DNA from: Moritella sp. 5
Lineage (GTDB): Bacteria; Pseudomonadota; Gammaproteobacteria; Enterobacterales; Moritellaceae
NCBI RefSeq assembly: GCF_018219455.1
Contig: NZ_CP056122.1
Span: 4,334,065-4,398,064 of the forward strand
Direction: 5' to 3'
Length of the DNA: 64,000 nucleotides
The position numbers and the translations under genes were made by a program. The notes under the pieces were generated by a model. That model worked only from the letters and a program-made list of their open reading frames with translations, was not told the DNA's origin and did no database searches. Shown piece by piece: positions 17,900 through 26,662 of this stretch (the first letter of the stretch is position 1; each line of letters starts with the position of its first letter).

Positions 17900-17916
17900 T
17901 TGGCATGGAAATTGAT
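17900..17916 (+). promoter_or_regulatory. Sigma-54 promoter of norZ
   Basis: TTGGCATGGAAATTGAT matches TGGCAYG-N4-TTGCW: GG at 17902-17903, and GA in place of GC at 17914-17915, with correct 10-nt spacing. It lies 35 nt before the start codon, which has AGGAG as ribosome site. Confidence 0.65.
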
Positions 17917-17951
17917 TAATAGGATTGTTAATTAATTATTGAGGAGTTAAA

Positions 17952-20222
17952 ATGACTAAACAAAAATTCTCCCTAATTGCTCTTATTATTGTATGTATAA
18001 CATCATTCAGTATACTTTTGAGCTTAGGAAGTGAGATTTATCGTGAAGCCCCACCAATCCCCGAAAAAGTTGTAACGTCAACAGGTGAGGTGATCTTTAC
18101 CAAAGAAGACATCCAGAATGGTCAACTTGTTTGGCGTTCTATGGGTGGACATCAATTAGGCTCTATTTGGGGTCATGGTTCATACGTTGCGCCAGACTGG
18201 ACTGCAGATTGGCTTCATCGAGAATCAACACTTTGGCTTGATAAAGCAGCAATAGAACAATTCTCCGTTCAATTTGAACAGTTAGCTAGTTATCAACAAG
18301 CTACATTAGAAATTCTTCTACGTGAGGATATGCGATCTAATCGCTTTGATGCTAATAACAATATATTAGTAATCTCAACACGTCGTGCTGAAGTAATTAG
18401 TACGCTGCAGAATTACTATTCAAATTTATTTGGTGATAATCCAGATTTTCAGCCGATTCGTGAAGATTACGCGATGAAAGAAAATACAATTTCATCAGCT
18501 GAACATCGTCGAAAATTATCTGCATTCTTCTTCTGGGGTGCATGGGCGGCAGTGACGGAACGCCCGGGTGAGAATTATACCTATACGAATAACTGGCCAC
18601 ACGACCCAGTGATTGGTAATACTCCGACCTCAGATAATATTTTTTGGTCAATATTAAGTATGGTTCTGCTCATTGCTGCAGTAGGTGCACTTGCTTGGTA
18701 TCATGCAAGTCTTAAAGAGCATCCACTGCCAAATGTATCCACTAAAGATCCCTTATTTGATGTTAAAGCGACACCTTCGCAAAAAGCTTTAATCAAGTAT
18801 TTTGCAACCGCTGTCGGGTTATTTCTCCTACAGATTTTATTAGGTGGTATTACTGCGCATTATGCAGTTGAAGGTCAGACTTTTTATGGTTACCCACTAG
18901 CGGAGATTTTACCATATTCACTAACTCGTACGTGGCATACTCAGCTTGCAGTATTTTGGATTGCTACGGCTTGGTTAGGTACTGGACTATATATTGCGCC
19001 AGCTTTATCTGGGCATGAACCTAAATATCAAAAACTAGGCGTGAATATACTCTGGGTAGCTTTAGTTATTGTTGTTCTTGGCTCTATGGCTGGAGAATGG
19101 TTTGCGATTCAACAATACTTTGATCTTGACTTAAGTTACTGGGTAGGACACCAAGGACAAGAATATATAGATCTTGGTCGTATCTGGCAAATCTTACTGT
19201 TTTCAGGTTTATTAATTTGGCTAACATTGGTGACGGCTGCAATTAAGCCAGCCCTCACCAAAGAGAGTGAAATGAAATCTGTTATTTGGGTTCTCTATGC
19301 ATCCTGTATAGCGATTGGATTATTTTACGGTGTTGGATTCTTACAAGGTAAACATACTAATTTAGCGATTGCTGAATACTGGCGTTGGTGGGTAGTTCAT
19401 TTATGGGTTGAGGGATTCTTCGAAACATTTGCAACATCAGTAATTGCATTAGTGTTTGTACGTTTAGGACTTATTCGAGCTCAATCAGCTAATAGTGCAG
19501 TGTTGTTTGCTACCGTTGTATTCCTCACTGGTGGTATACTTGGAACGCTTCACCACGTGTATTTCACAGGTACCCCAACATCTGTTGTTGCATGGGGCGC
19601 AATGTTTTCAGCACTAGAGGTTGTACCACTCGCGTTAATTGGTTTTGAGGCTATTGAAACTTATAGAATGCGTAAAGCGACAAGCTGGATGGTTCGTTAT
19701 AAGTGGGCATTTATGTTCTTTGTTGCAACAGCATTTTGGAATTTGGTTGGCGCTGGCGTACTTGGTTTTCTTATCAATCCACCGATAGCGCTTTATTATA
19801 TTCAAGGTTTAAATACAACAGCAACTCATGCTCATGCAGCATTCATGGGTGTATATGGAATGCTAGGCATTGGTTTAATGTTAACTTGCTTACGTGGTGT
19901 GACAAGTCAATTCTCAGTATGGGATGATAAATTACTTAAGTGGTGTTTCTGGTCTTTAAATATAGGTTTGGCAGGCATGGTATTCATGTCCCTGCTCCCT
20001 GTTGGCATAATACAATTTATTGCTTCTGTAGAGCATAGTTATTGGTATGCAAGATCCTCAGAAATAATTCATAGTGAATTAGTGGAAATGTTTGTTTGGT
20101 TACGTGTACCCGGTGATATTTTATTCGGTATGGGAGGGCTGTTCTTAGCTGCGTTCTTTGCTCGATTAATAATAGGGGAAATAAAAAATAGTACTAAACG
20201 CGCTCCATCTGTCGTTTCTTAA
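17952..20222 (+). CDS. norZ: Quinol-dependent nitric-oxide reductase (qNor)
   Basis: Reduces two NO to N2O at the inner membrane using quinol. The 756-aa length is typical of single-subunit qNor. An N-terminal periplasmic cytochrome-c-like extension (VWRSMGGHQLGSIWGHGSY, then STLWLDK) lies between helix 1 and the catalytic NorB part. The NorB part has about 12 more helices with the expected His pairs (TRTWHTQLAVFWI, LGTLHHVYFTGTP, THAHAAFMGVYGMLG). NorR-type operators and a sigma-54 promoter lie upstream. nsrR is the convergent neighbour. It probably serves NO detoxification, as no other denitrification genes are present. Confidence 0.95.
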   Translation: MTKQKFSLIALIIVCITSFSILLSLGSEIYREAPPIPEKVVTSTGEVIFTKEDIQNGQLVWRSMGGHQLGSIWGHGSYVAPDWTADWLHRESTLWLDKAAIEQFSVQFEQLASYQQATLEILLREDMRSNRFDANNNILVISTRRAEVISTLQNYYSNLFGDNPDFQPIREDYAMKENTISSAEHRRKLSAFFFWGAWAAVTERPGENYTYTNNWPHDPVIGNTPTSDNIFWSILSMVLLIAAVGALAWYHASLKEHPLPNVSTKDPLFDVKATPSQKALIKYFATAVGLFLLQILLGGITAHYAVEGQTFYGYPLAEILPYSLTRTWHTQLAVFWIATAWLGTGLYIAPALSGHEPKYQKLGVNILWVALVIVVLGSMAGEWFAIQQYFDLDLSYWVGHQGQEYIDLGRIWQILLFSGLLIWLTLVTAAIKPALTKESEMKSVIWVLYASCIAIGLFYGVGFLQGKHTNLAIAEYWRWWVVHLWVEGFFETFATSVIALVFVRLGLIRAQSANSAVLFATVVFLTGGILGTLHHVYFTGTPTSVVAWGAMFSALEVVPLALIGFEAIETYRMRKATSWMVRYKWAFMFFVATAFWNLVGAGVLGFLINPPIALYYIQGLNTTATHAHAAFMGVYGMLGIGLMLTCLRGVTSQFSVWDDKLLKWCFWSLNIGLAGMVFMSLLPVGIIQFIASVEHSYWYARSSEIIHSELVEMFVWLRVPGDILFGMGGLFLAAFFARLIIGEIKNSTKRAPSVVS

Positions 20223-20290
20223 CTAAATTGGCATTTAGACTAAAAGAATAAGCTAAATACCTGTTATTAAAAATGAGTAAGTTATAAACC

Positions 20291-20360
20291 AATCTGATTA
20301 CTACCAATGCACTCATATTTTCTAAAATGAGTAAAGTGAGTGGTAATCAGATATTTTTTT
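20291..20360 (+). terminator. Terminator between norZ and nsrR
   Basis: ATCTGATTA pairs with TAATCAGAT over a branched interior (ACTCAT/ATGAGT stem inside), followed by ATTTTTTTAATTTT. It ends norZ. Confidence 0.75.
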
Positions 20361-20408
20361 AATTTTACGTATGCTTTAATAAATAATATCGATAATAACC
20401 AAGTTAAA

Positions 20409-20846
20409 TTAGAATGATCCAATTTCTAGTACTTGGATTAATTGTTGTCTATTGTCTTTAATAAGGTCAGCTAAGGTATACTGCTTTAAGCTATCAATAA
20501 ATGCTGTAGTTGCTTCAGATAAGATTGAATTTAGATTACAAACTGGAGAAATCCGGCAGCTAGGTGAAGTACAATTAATAATCTCCATTGATGATTCAAG
20601 TAATATTACAATGTCTGCAAGATTTAATGATTCTGGAGTACGAGATAAATAAAAACCACCACCTTTACCACGCTTAGTTTCTATGATTCCTTCTTTACCT
20701 AATTGGTGCACAATTTTATTAATATGATTCCTTGATAAATCATATATTTTACTTATCTCATCAATACTCACTTTCTGACCGTCAGGCAATACCGCCAAGT
20801 AAGTTAAAAGCCTTAGTCCATAATCAGTGTATCTGTTTAACTGCAT
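20409..20846 (-). CDS. nsrR: NO-sensing Rrf2 family repressor NsrR
   Basis: A 145-aa Rrf2 regulator. The N-terminal winged helix begins MQLNRYTDYGLRLLTYLA and the wing contains KRGKGGGFYLSR. Three cysteines with the NsrR spacing (NCTSPSCRISPVC, ~91-103) hold the [Fe-S] cluster that NO destroys, and TLADLI near the end is typical of NsrR. It represses NO-stress genes until NO arrives. It converges on norZ, and a palindrome upstream may be its autoregulatory site. NsrR together with NorR-type sites would give this locus two NO sensors. Confidence 0.93.
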   Translation of the reverse strand: MQLNRYTDYGLRLLTYLAVLPDGQKVSIDEISKIYDLSRNHINKIVHQLGKEGIIETKRGKGGGFYLSRTPESLNLADIVILLESSMEIINCTSPSCRISPVCNLNSILSEATTAFIDSLKQYTLADLIKDNRQQLIQVLEIGSF

Positions 20847-20886
20847 ATTTTAATTCTAAATAGACGTACTATAAAATATATTTTAT

Positions 20887-20908
20887 TTGTATATTTTAAT
20901 ATATGCAA
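20887..20908 (-). promoter_or_regulatory. Palindrome upstream of nsrR, possible NsrR site
   Basis: A 22-bp imperfect palindrome (18 of 22 positions symmetrical) beginning TTGTATATTTT and ending ATATGCAA lies 41-62 nt upstream of nsrR. It resembles the ATGCAT-rich NsrR operators, suggesting autoregulation. The sequence is very AT-rich, so a chance match is possible. Confidence 0.4.
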
Positions 20909-20985
20909 GTACTCATTACTCTATTCCAGTCTAGCTTTCCACTCTATTTATACATACATCAGGCTCTTAATTCTCAGCTACTACA

Positions 20986-21246
20986 TCATGATATACATTC
21001 AAATTTATTAATACCTTGAAGTGCTATCATTCTTAAAATACAAGCGATTTTGAATATGGCGGCTAAAACTATAGTTAGAATATGTGAGGCTATTTGTATT
21101 GATAGTTGAAAATATTCAGAGTAAGGATATGAAATTAGTATGGATATAACGACACCTGTGAGTGTAAAAAAAAGTACTAAATTACTTATATTTTTAAGCA
21201 GTTGATAAGATTGCTTAGAGTGCTGTTTAACCATAATATTCACCAA
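20986..21246 (-). CDS. Small two-helix membrane protein
   Basis: An 86-aa protein of unrecognised family. Two hydrophobic segments (NLVLFFTLTGVVISILISY at ~22-40 and IASHILTIVLAAIFKIACIL at ~52-71) flank a short loop. The N-terminus is basic and hydrophilic (KQHSKQSYQ). An internal Met at 21234 is an equally good start. It resembles small proteins often found beside NO or cytochrome genes, and lies upstream of nsrR on the same strand with a 140-nt gap. No function is assigned. Confidence 0.6.
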   Translation of the reverse strand: MVNIMVKQHSKQSYQLLKNISNLVLFFTLTGVVISILISYPYSEYFQLSIQIASHILTIVLAAIFKIACILRMIALQGINKFECIS

Positions 21247-21351
21247 TTAATTGCTATGACTTTATTTTATAAAAATCATCTGAAAACAATCAGATAAAGT
21301 AAATATTAATTTACACCACCTAAAGATACATGTCAAATGCACCTTTAGGTC

Positions 21352-21612
21352 TTATTCATGAGTAATTACATCAGCATTACTCATATTACAATAGGCCATA
21401 ACTTCAGTTTCGGTATGAGGAATGCCTGCTGCATCAGCAAGCTCCCACGAACGCTCACAGCGTTGAGTTCGTTCACACCACATATAACCCGCGGAAGGCA
21501 AGCAACCATATTCGTCACGATCGCCGCCGATAAGCGGCGACTCTGAGTCAGAATTACTACAGGCTGTAATACTTAATACTAACAAGGTGAATAAACCATA
21601 TTTTAAACGCAT
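21352..21612 (-). CDS. Small Cys-rich lipoprotein
   Basis: An 86-aa protein with a lipoprotein signal (LLVLSITAC, lipobox Cys ~18) and a mature part containing YGCLPSAGYMWCERTQRCE. This GC-SAGYxWCE-CxxxWE pattern recurs in small proteobacterial lipoproteins of unknown function. Three conserved Cys besides the lipid anchor suggest disulfides. It lies 41 nt after the pilin-like gene on the same strand, so the two may be co-transcribed. Confidence 0.75.
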   Translation of the reverse strand: MRLKYGLFTLLVLSITACSNSDSESPLIGGDRDEYGCLPSAGYMWCERTQRCERSWELADAAGIPHTETEVMAYCNMSNADVITHE

Positions 21613-21653
21613 AGTGTGCTCCTGATCCTATATAAAAAATTTCCGGTTCATAC

Positions 21654-22037
21654 TTAGTATCCTTGCATAATAAAAGTCGTACTTTTAGCAGAATCCGTAT
21701 GGGTTAAGATGCAAGTCGCAGTGGTACTCTCAGCGATGCTCATTGGCGTAACAGTGTAACCTAAAGGTAATGATGAACCACTGAGTAGACTTCCAGCATC
21801 ATCACAATTATCAATGTGCACGGCCTCTTCCGTCGATACTCCCGATTTAGAGATCATTTTGGCAGCGTAATTAAACGTATTTGCACTTTCAATACTACGG
21901 GCAATATTAATCACACTGACATCTAGTGCGGCATCGGCAAGATCAATAAATCTAGGTACAGCCATCGCACCTAATATGCCTGATATTACCACAACAGCAC
22001 TTAATTCAACTAACGTAACTCCAGCTTGTTTTTTCAT
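21654..22037 (-). CDS. Orphan type IV pilin-like protein
   Basis: A 127-aa prepilin. A short basic leader (MKKQAG) ends in the prepilin peptidase site G|VTLVEL with Glu5, followed by the hydrophobic helix AVVVISGILGAMAVP. The C-terminal part has a Cys pair (DNCDDAG ... TATCILT) compatible with the D-loop of MSHA-type pilins. No assembly genes lie nearby. It could be a minor pilin for a type IV pilus or MSHA system encoded elsewhere. Confidence 0.85.
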   Translation of the reverse strand: MKKQAGVTLVELSAVVVISGILGAMAVPRFIDLADAALDVSVINIARSIESANTFNYAAKMISKSGVSTEEAVHIDNCDDAGSLLSGSSLPLGYTVTPMSIAESTTATCILTHTDSAKSTTFIMQGY

Positions 22038-22255
22038 TTTTTAGACCATCCATGATCATGAATCCACTATTATTTTTGCTGATAAATATAGACAGCAAAA
22101 GCTCACTGCCAATTACGATATTAAGGTAAACATTACGCCAACAACTAAGAGTTCAACGACAAAACAACAAAGCATAACCATTGATATATAACTGGTTTCA
22201 TACATAGTAACTGTAGTGCTACAATTTTTATTTTGCATTCTAAAATTTAAAAAAA

Positions 22256-22283
22256 TCACAAAAAACGGGCTTAAAAGCCCGTT
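22256..22283 (-). terminator. Terminator of the PhoH/PIN gene
   Basis: AACGGGCTT pairs with AAGCCCGTT around AA. On the minus strand a T-run follows (TTTTTTGTG). It lies about 32 nt past the phoH-like stop. Confidence 0.88.
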
Positions 22284-22314
22284 ATCGGTATCATGAAAAT
22301 ATAATTATTAATTA

Positions 22315-23709
22315 TTACATATTATGCTCAGCAAAAGAGGCTAAACGACTACGTTGCACTCCTTTTAAGAACACATTGGCACTGCCGTCAAAATCTTTAA
22401 AGCGTTCCACTATATAAGTAAGACCCGAGGTTACAGCTGTTAAGTAACTACTATCAATTTGTGATAAGTTACCCGAACACACAATTTTAGTGCCCTCGCC
22501 ACAACGCGTAATAATCGTCTTAAGCTGCGCTGCAGTGAGGTTTTGACACTCATCTAATAATACAAACGCATTTTGAATCGAACGACCACGCATAAAGTTT
22601 ACCGACTTGAACTGTAAGTTCGCTTTCTGTTTAATGTACTCAACTGAGCCATCTTTACATTCATCGTGCTTATGCAAAACTTCTAAGGTATCCGTGATCG
22701 CGGCCAACCAAGGCAACATTTTTTCTTCTTCCGTGCCAGGTAAAAAACCGATGCTTTCCGCAATTTCTGGCGTGTTACGTGTAACAATCACCTTATCATA
22801 CATTTTTCGCTCAACGACTTGCTCTAACGCAGCCGCCATCGCCAAAATAGTCTTACCACTCCCAGCGGGTCCGGTCAGAATGACCAAATCAATATGCGGA
22901 TTAAGTAAAGCTTCCAGCGCCATACCTTGGTAAATATTCTTAGGATGTATACCCCAAGCTTTTTTTGACATCAGACGTTCTCGGCCTAAATCAACAAAAC
23001 TAATTTCTCCCCTGTCCTTTCCGACAACACGAGCGGCAAAGTGATCCGTTTCATCAATCAGGTATTGGTTAATAAAAGTATCTTTAAGCAATTCTGTTTC
23101 GACAGTATGAATGGTCTTTGAGCCCATAGTTTCACTTTTCATGCTTTCACTGTGGCATTCGTTTATCTCTTGCCAAAAATCGCCAGCGAATTTATGAAAG
23201 CCGGTCGCTAAAAATTTAATGTCCTCAATCAATTGATCGGAACGGTAATCCTCTACCCGATTAAGCCCTGCGCCCTTCGCTTTCAAGCGCATATTAATGT
23301 CTTTGGTGACCAGCACAATTTCGCGATCAGATTGGTTTTGCAGGAACAACGCGGCATTGATAATGCGATTATCGGGTTCATTTTCAGTAAAGAAAACATC
23401 TTGCTTCATCACGCTATGATCAGCAAAAATAGAGATCTTGCCCAATTTATTTTTACTTTCTATTTTTTGCAATGGCACACCTTGACTGATTTCTTCAGGG
23501 GTAGCATTTGAAAAAATATCCTCCAATGCACGAATGGCGACGCGTGCATCCCGACTGACATCCCTTTTTCTATCCTTAATATTATCGAGCTCTTCTAAAA
23601 CAGTCATGGGGATCATGACATCGTGCTCTTGAAAGGTGAAGATAGATAAAGGTGCATGTAACAACACGTTGGTATCGAGAATGAAAATTTTGTTATTGGT
23701 ACTTTCCAT
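22315..23709 (-). CDS. PhoH family ATPase with N-terminal PIN domain
   Basis: A 464-aa PIN-PhoH fusion (YlaK/PhoH2 type). The PIN nuclease domain opens with IFILDTNVLLHAP, followed by acidic LEELDN and VTKDINMRLKAK. The C-terminal PhoH ATPase has Walker A GPAGSGKTILA (~270) and Walker B AFVLLDECQNLT. PhoH2 proteins are described as RNA helicase/RNases. Here it is a single gene, not next to an antitoxin-like ORF, so the toxin-antitoxin role reported in actinobacteria is not suggested by context. Confidence 0.93.
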   Translation of the reverse strand: MESTNNKIFILDTNVLLHAPLSIFTFQEHDVMIPMTVLEELDNIKDRKRDVSRDARVAIRALEDIFSNATPEEISQGVPLQKIESKNKLGKISIFADHSVMKQDVFFTENEPDNRIINAALFLQNQSDREIVLVTKDINMRLKAKGAGLNRVEDYRSDQLIEDIKFLATGFHKFAGDFWQEINECHSESMKSETMGSKTIHTVETELLKDTFINQYLIDETDHFAARVVGKDRGEISFVDLGRERLMSKKAWGIHPKNIYQGMALEALLNPHIDLVILTGPAGSGKTILAMAAALEQVVERKMYDKVIVTRNTPEIAESIGFLPGTEEEKMLPWLAAITDTLEVLHKHDECKDGSVEYIKQKANLQFKSVNFMRGRSIQNAFVLLDECQNLTAAQLKTIITRCGEGTKIVCSGNLSQIDSSYLTAVTSGLTYIVERFKDFDGSANVFLKGVQRSRLASFAEHNM

Positions 23710-23868
23710 AAAAACACCTCTTTTAGTTCGACTAACCCTTAGCGCTTAGCCGTCGACCTTGTTGATTTCATTTTTAGCCATTTTTTTACAATATCTGTGC
23801 TGCAATACGATATACTTACAAAATACATACCTCTGATGACCCTATCAGGCTTTTATTACGGAAATAAG

Positions 23869-24297
23869 ATGACAGCAACCAAGACAGCACTTGACCCTAA
23901 GCTATTTAAAAAAATCGAAATCATTTGTGAAAAAGGTGAAGAGCAGCTCGAAGCTGAAGAATACAAAACTGCGATCGATACCTTTATGCAAGCCTATGAT
24001 CTTGTTCCTGAACCTAAGATCCACTGGAATGTATCAACATGGATCCTAACAGCACTAGGTGATGCACACTTCATGTTAGGCGATTGGCCATCATTAGAAG
24101 AAGCAACTGGTTTTGCTATGTTATGCCCTGAAGGTGCGGTAAATCCTTATTTACACCTACGTTTAGGTCAAGCACACTTTGAACTTGGCAACATGGGGCC
24201 AGCGAAAGAGCAACTAGAAAAAGCATTTGAAGCTGAAGGTGAAGAAATCTTTGGTGATGATGATCCAAAATATTTAGCCTTTGCTAAAGCTCAATAA
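23869..24297 (+). CDS. Tetratricopeptide-repeat protein
   Basis: The ATG at 23869 with GGAAATAAG upstream gives 142 aa; the longer frame from 23797 adds a poorly composed 24-residue extension. The sequence is helical, with about three TPR units: YKTAIDTFMQAYDLVPEP, AHFMLGDWPSLEEATGFA, and AHFELGNMGPAKEQLEKAF. The segment WNVSTWILTALGDAHF is typical of a small TPR family that I associate loosely with immunity-type proteins. No toxin gene is adjacent, so that idea is weak. The protein is acidic and probably a cytosolic scaffold. Confidence 0.8.
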   Translation: MTATKTALDPKLFKKIEIICEKGEEQLEAEEYKTAIDTFMQAYDLVPEPKIHWNVSTWILTALGDAHFMLGDWPSLEEATGFAMLCPEGAVNPYLHLRLGQAHFELGNMGPAKEQLEKAFEAEGEEIFGDDDPKYLAFAKAQ

Positions 24298-24309
24298 AAC
24301 AATAATTCT

Positions 24310-24345
24310 ACCACCCTCTTTTACTATTATAGTGGGTGGTTATTA
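24310..24345 (+). terminator. Hairpin after the TPR gene
   Basis: ACCACCC pairs with GGGTGGT over a 17-nt AT-rich interior, then TTATTATT, 12 nt past the stop. Likely terminator. The remaining 24346-24558 contains nothing recognisable. Confidence 0.6.
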
Positions 24346-24558
24346 TTCTGACCAAAACATCGAACAAACAAGTACCTAATCTAAAATAAACGTTAAGCCT
24401 AATAACGCAGGAGTCGCTATTCTTACGCTTAAGTTAGAGGATAAAATTACGTGAATAACAGCGATAAAGGTAGGGTTCGTTAAATATAATAAATAAAAAA
24501 GCAGTTAATACTGATGGCAATCAATACATCCCTGCTCTATTACACACCGCATTATCGC

Positions 24559-24909
24559 TTATACGATCTCAGCTGCCACCACTGAAATTTCAACTAATAA
24601 TGCCTCACGCGCCATACTTGCTTGTACACATGCTCGTGCAGGCGCATGACCCGCTGGTACCCATGCATCCCAAACTGCATTCATTTCAGCAAAGTCTGTC
24701 ATCTCTTTGATATAAATCGTTGCTGATAGCATGTGTTCTTTATCGCTGCCCGCTTGGGCTAATAAATCCGTTACTTTTGCTAACATGGTTTCAGTTTGCT
24801 CTTTGATTCCATACGTTGCATCTGCGCATACTTGGCCACATAAGTAGATAGTACCGTTGTGCTTTACAATACGGCTCATTCTTTGCTTTGTTTCTATTCT
24901 CTCTATCAT
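24559..24909 (-). CDS. RidA family protein
   Basis: A 116-aa member of the Rid/YjgF family, closest in feel to the YoaB-like subgroup ([19 protein letters not shown] at the start). GTIYLCGQV and the C-terminal [18 protein letters not shown] carry the active-site Arg used by RidA enzymes to hydrolyse reactive enamine/imine intermediates. Substrate unknown. It appears monocistronic. Confidence 0.9.
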   Translation of the reverse strand: MIERIETKQRMSRIVKHNGTIYLCGQVCADATYGIKEQTETMLAKVTDLLAQAGSDKEHMLSATIYIKEMTDFAEMNAVWDAWVPAGHAPARACVQASMAREALLVEISVVAAEIV

Positions 24910-25122
24910 GCTACCTATCTCTCAATCAAATATGTCCAAGGTCGGACTAATGGCTACATTTTAACTTGTATAGTAAATTTTTCCACCTAAATACATTTCA
25001 TGTGTATAGATGGTACTTAGTTAAATCTCTGTAACAACCTGCCTAAAAACAACATTATTGACATCTAATCAGCTACATTTTAACATGCGATCGTGAATAA
25101 ACACTATTAAGGATAATGGAAA

Positions 25123-25584
25123 TTGAACATAACAAAACGAATTTGTGCCACTATTTTAGTGTCAGCCTTAGTACCGAATGCTATCGCTGCCACAGCGTTT
25201 ACCTGTGATGATTTGATTGGGGAATGGAAGGCTCCGATGGGTAACAACCAGACCTTCATTTTTATGAAAATAACGCCATCGACAATCAGTAGTACAGACA
25301 GTAAGGTATTTTCAGTACAATATAATACGATGGGTACTGAAAATGTGGATGACTATGAAAATAATAATAATTTATTCTGCTTTGAAGGCCTTAATGACAA
25401 GGATGATCCTAAGGGTATAAGACCCTTAACAGTAGCGTTCGAAAATCTTTATGGTGGGCATTCAATTGGTACTTATAATGATGAACTACAGCAACTATGG
25501 GCAGGTTTATTAGCCAAGGATAAAACTAACAAAAAATTCATTTCTCGAATGGATTCGTTCTGGTTTACCAAAGAACAAAAATAA
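25123..25584 (+). CDS. Exported protein of unknown function
   Basis: A 153-aa protein starting with TTG after AAGGATAATGGA. The signal peptide (NITKRICATILVSALVPNAIA) is cut before ATAFTCDD. The mature part has Cys pairs (TCDD, LFCFEG) and the pattern DLIGEWKAPMGNNQTFIF, reminiscent of small lipocalin-like beta-barrels. I recognise no family. It is convergent with a binding protein gene across a shared hairpin. Confidence 0.7.
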   Translation: MNITKRICATILVSALVPNAIAATAFTCDDLIGEWKAPMGNNQTFIFMKITPSTISSTDSKVFSVQYNTMGTENVDDYENNNNLFCFEGLNDKDDPKGIRPLTVAFENLYGGHSIGTYNDELQQLWAGLLAKDKTNKKFISRMDSFWFTKEQK

Positions 25585-25608
25585 AAACCAACGCCGAGAT
25601 ATAAGTCG

Positions 25609-25650
25609 ACCTGATCAAATGGCGGTAGTGTAACGACTTGATCAGGTTTG
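25609..25650. terminator. Shared hairpin between convergent genes
   Basis: ACCTGATCAA (25609-25618) pairs with TTGATCAGGT (25638-25647), followed by TTGTTTATT on the plus strand. It lies between the stops of two convergent genes and probably ends the plus-strand one. Confidence 0.7.
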
Positions 25651-25651
25651 T

Positions 25652-26455
25652 TTATTGCTTAATGGCCAAACTCCATTTACGTAAAATTTTATTTTCGACT
25701 TTTGGCTCAATTTGCATGATCGCCTTATCTAATATTTTACGTAACATGGCTTGGTCTTTACGCACTCCGAAGCGATAACGGTTCACGTATTTTGTTCGAC
25801 CTGATACGGTTAAATTTTTAAGCCCAAGTTTGGCAATTTTGTAACGCAACACAAAAAGTGATTCTATCGTGGCAACTATCTCACCACTAGCCGTTCTTCT
25901 CAGTGCTTCATCAGTGCTATCTACACGACTAACAATCACTCGAGGGTAGTTGTTACGTAGGTATTCTTCATACACATAACCTTCTACCACGGCCACTGTT
26001 TTACCGCGTAATGATTTTAAGTTGCGGATACCATGCACATTTTTTTTAGTCGCTAATGCTGCAACCGCTTCAACATAAGGTGCAGTAAAGATCAGCCATT
26101 GTGATCGTCTCGGTGTCTGATTGAGAAAAGACAATACATCACACCCCCCACTACGAGTAACGTCTAAACTTTGTTGCCAGGTCTCTGTTTCTCGAACTTG
26201 AAATTCGACATCTAACATCGCCGAGAACACAGCTATATAATCAGCAGCAATACCAATGTAACCCAGTTTAGGGTCCCATGCTTCGTAAGGCATCCAGTTA
26301 GGATCGATACACAACTTTATCGGCGCGCGAGCAGAGAGATAGGTACGTTCCTCTGCAGTAAGACGTATTTTATCAATACCCGCATGGGCATAAAGGCTAA
26401 TACTGGCTAAACTTAGTGAACATAATACAGCGATAATACAGCTCGTTTTTGTCAT
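25652..26455 (-). CDS. Periplasmic amino-acid-type binding protein (SBP_bac_3)
   Basis: A 267-aa exported protein (signal peptide cut after AHA) with the family-3 solute-binding fold. LSARAPIKLCIDPNWMPYE is the typical opening of sensor-type versions found fused to histidine kinases or GGDEF proteins. GGCDVLSFLNQTPRR and KTVAVVEGYVYEEYL follow. There is no ABC permease or ATPase nearby and no C-terminal signalling domain, so it is an orphan: either part of a dispersed transporter or a stand-alone ligand sensor. Confidence 0.85.
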   Translation of the reverse strand: MTKTSCIIAVLCSLSLASISLYAHAGIDKIRLTAEERTYLSARAPIKLCIDPNWMPYEAWDPKLGYIGIAADYIAVFSAMLDVEFQVRETETWQQSLDVTRSGGCDVLSFLNQTPRRSQWLIFTAPYVEAVAALATKKNVHGIRNLKSLRGKTVAVVEGYVYEEYLRNNYPRVIVSRVDSTDEALRRTASGEIVATIESLFVLRYKIAKLGLKNLTVSGRTKYVNRYRFGVRKDQAMLRKILDKAIMQIEPKVENKILRKWSLAIKQ

Positions 26456-26662
26456 CGTCTTGCTTACCTCATATGGCGTTTATCCAATATAAGTTAAGAC
26501 TATAATCGTCTAGCTATCTAGTAAATAACCACAATTATTCACGTTCATCGCTCATTTTAATTGCGATAAATTAGATAACATGCGTAAACACCCTAAAAAT
26601 AAATGTCTTTAAGCCAGTGATAGAATTATAATTAAACCCAAATATCACTCGATTAAAATGCC

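Noticed and set aside
23797-23868. Longer start for the TPR protein.
   Set aside because: No ribosome site and atypical composition; the ATG at 23869 has GGAAATAAG upstream.
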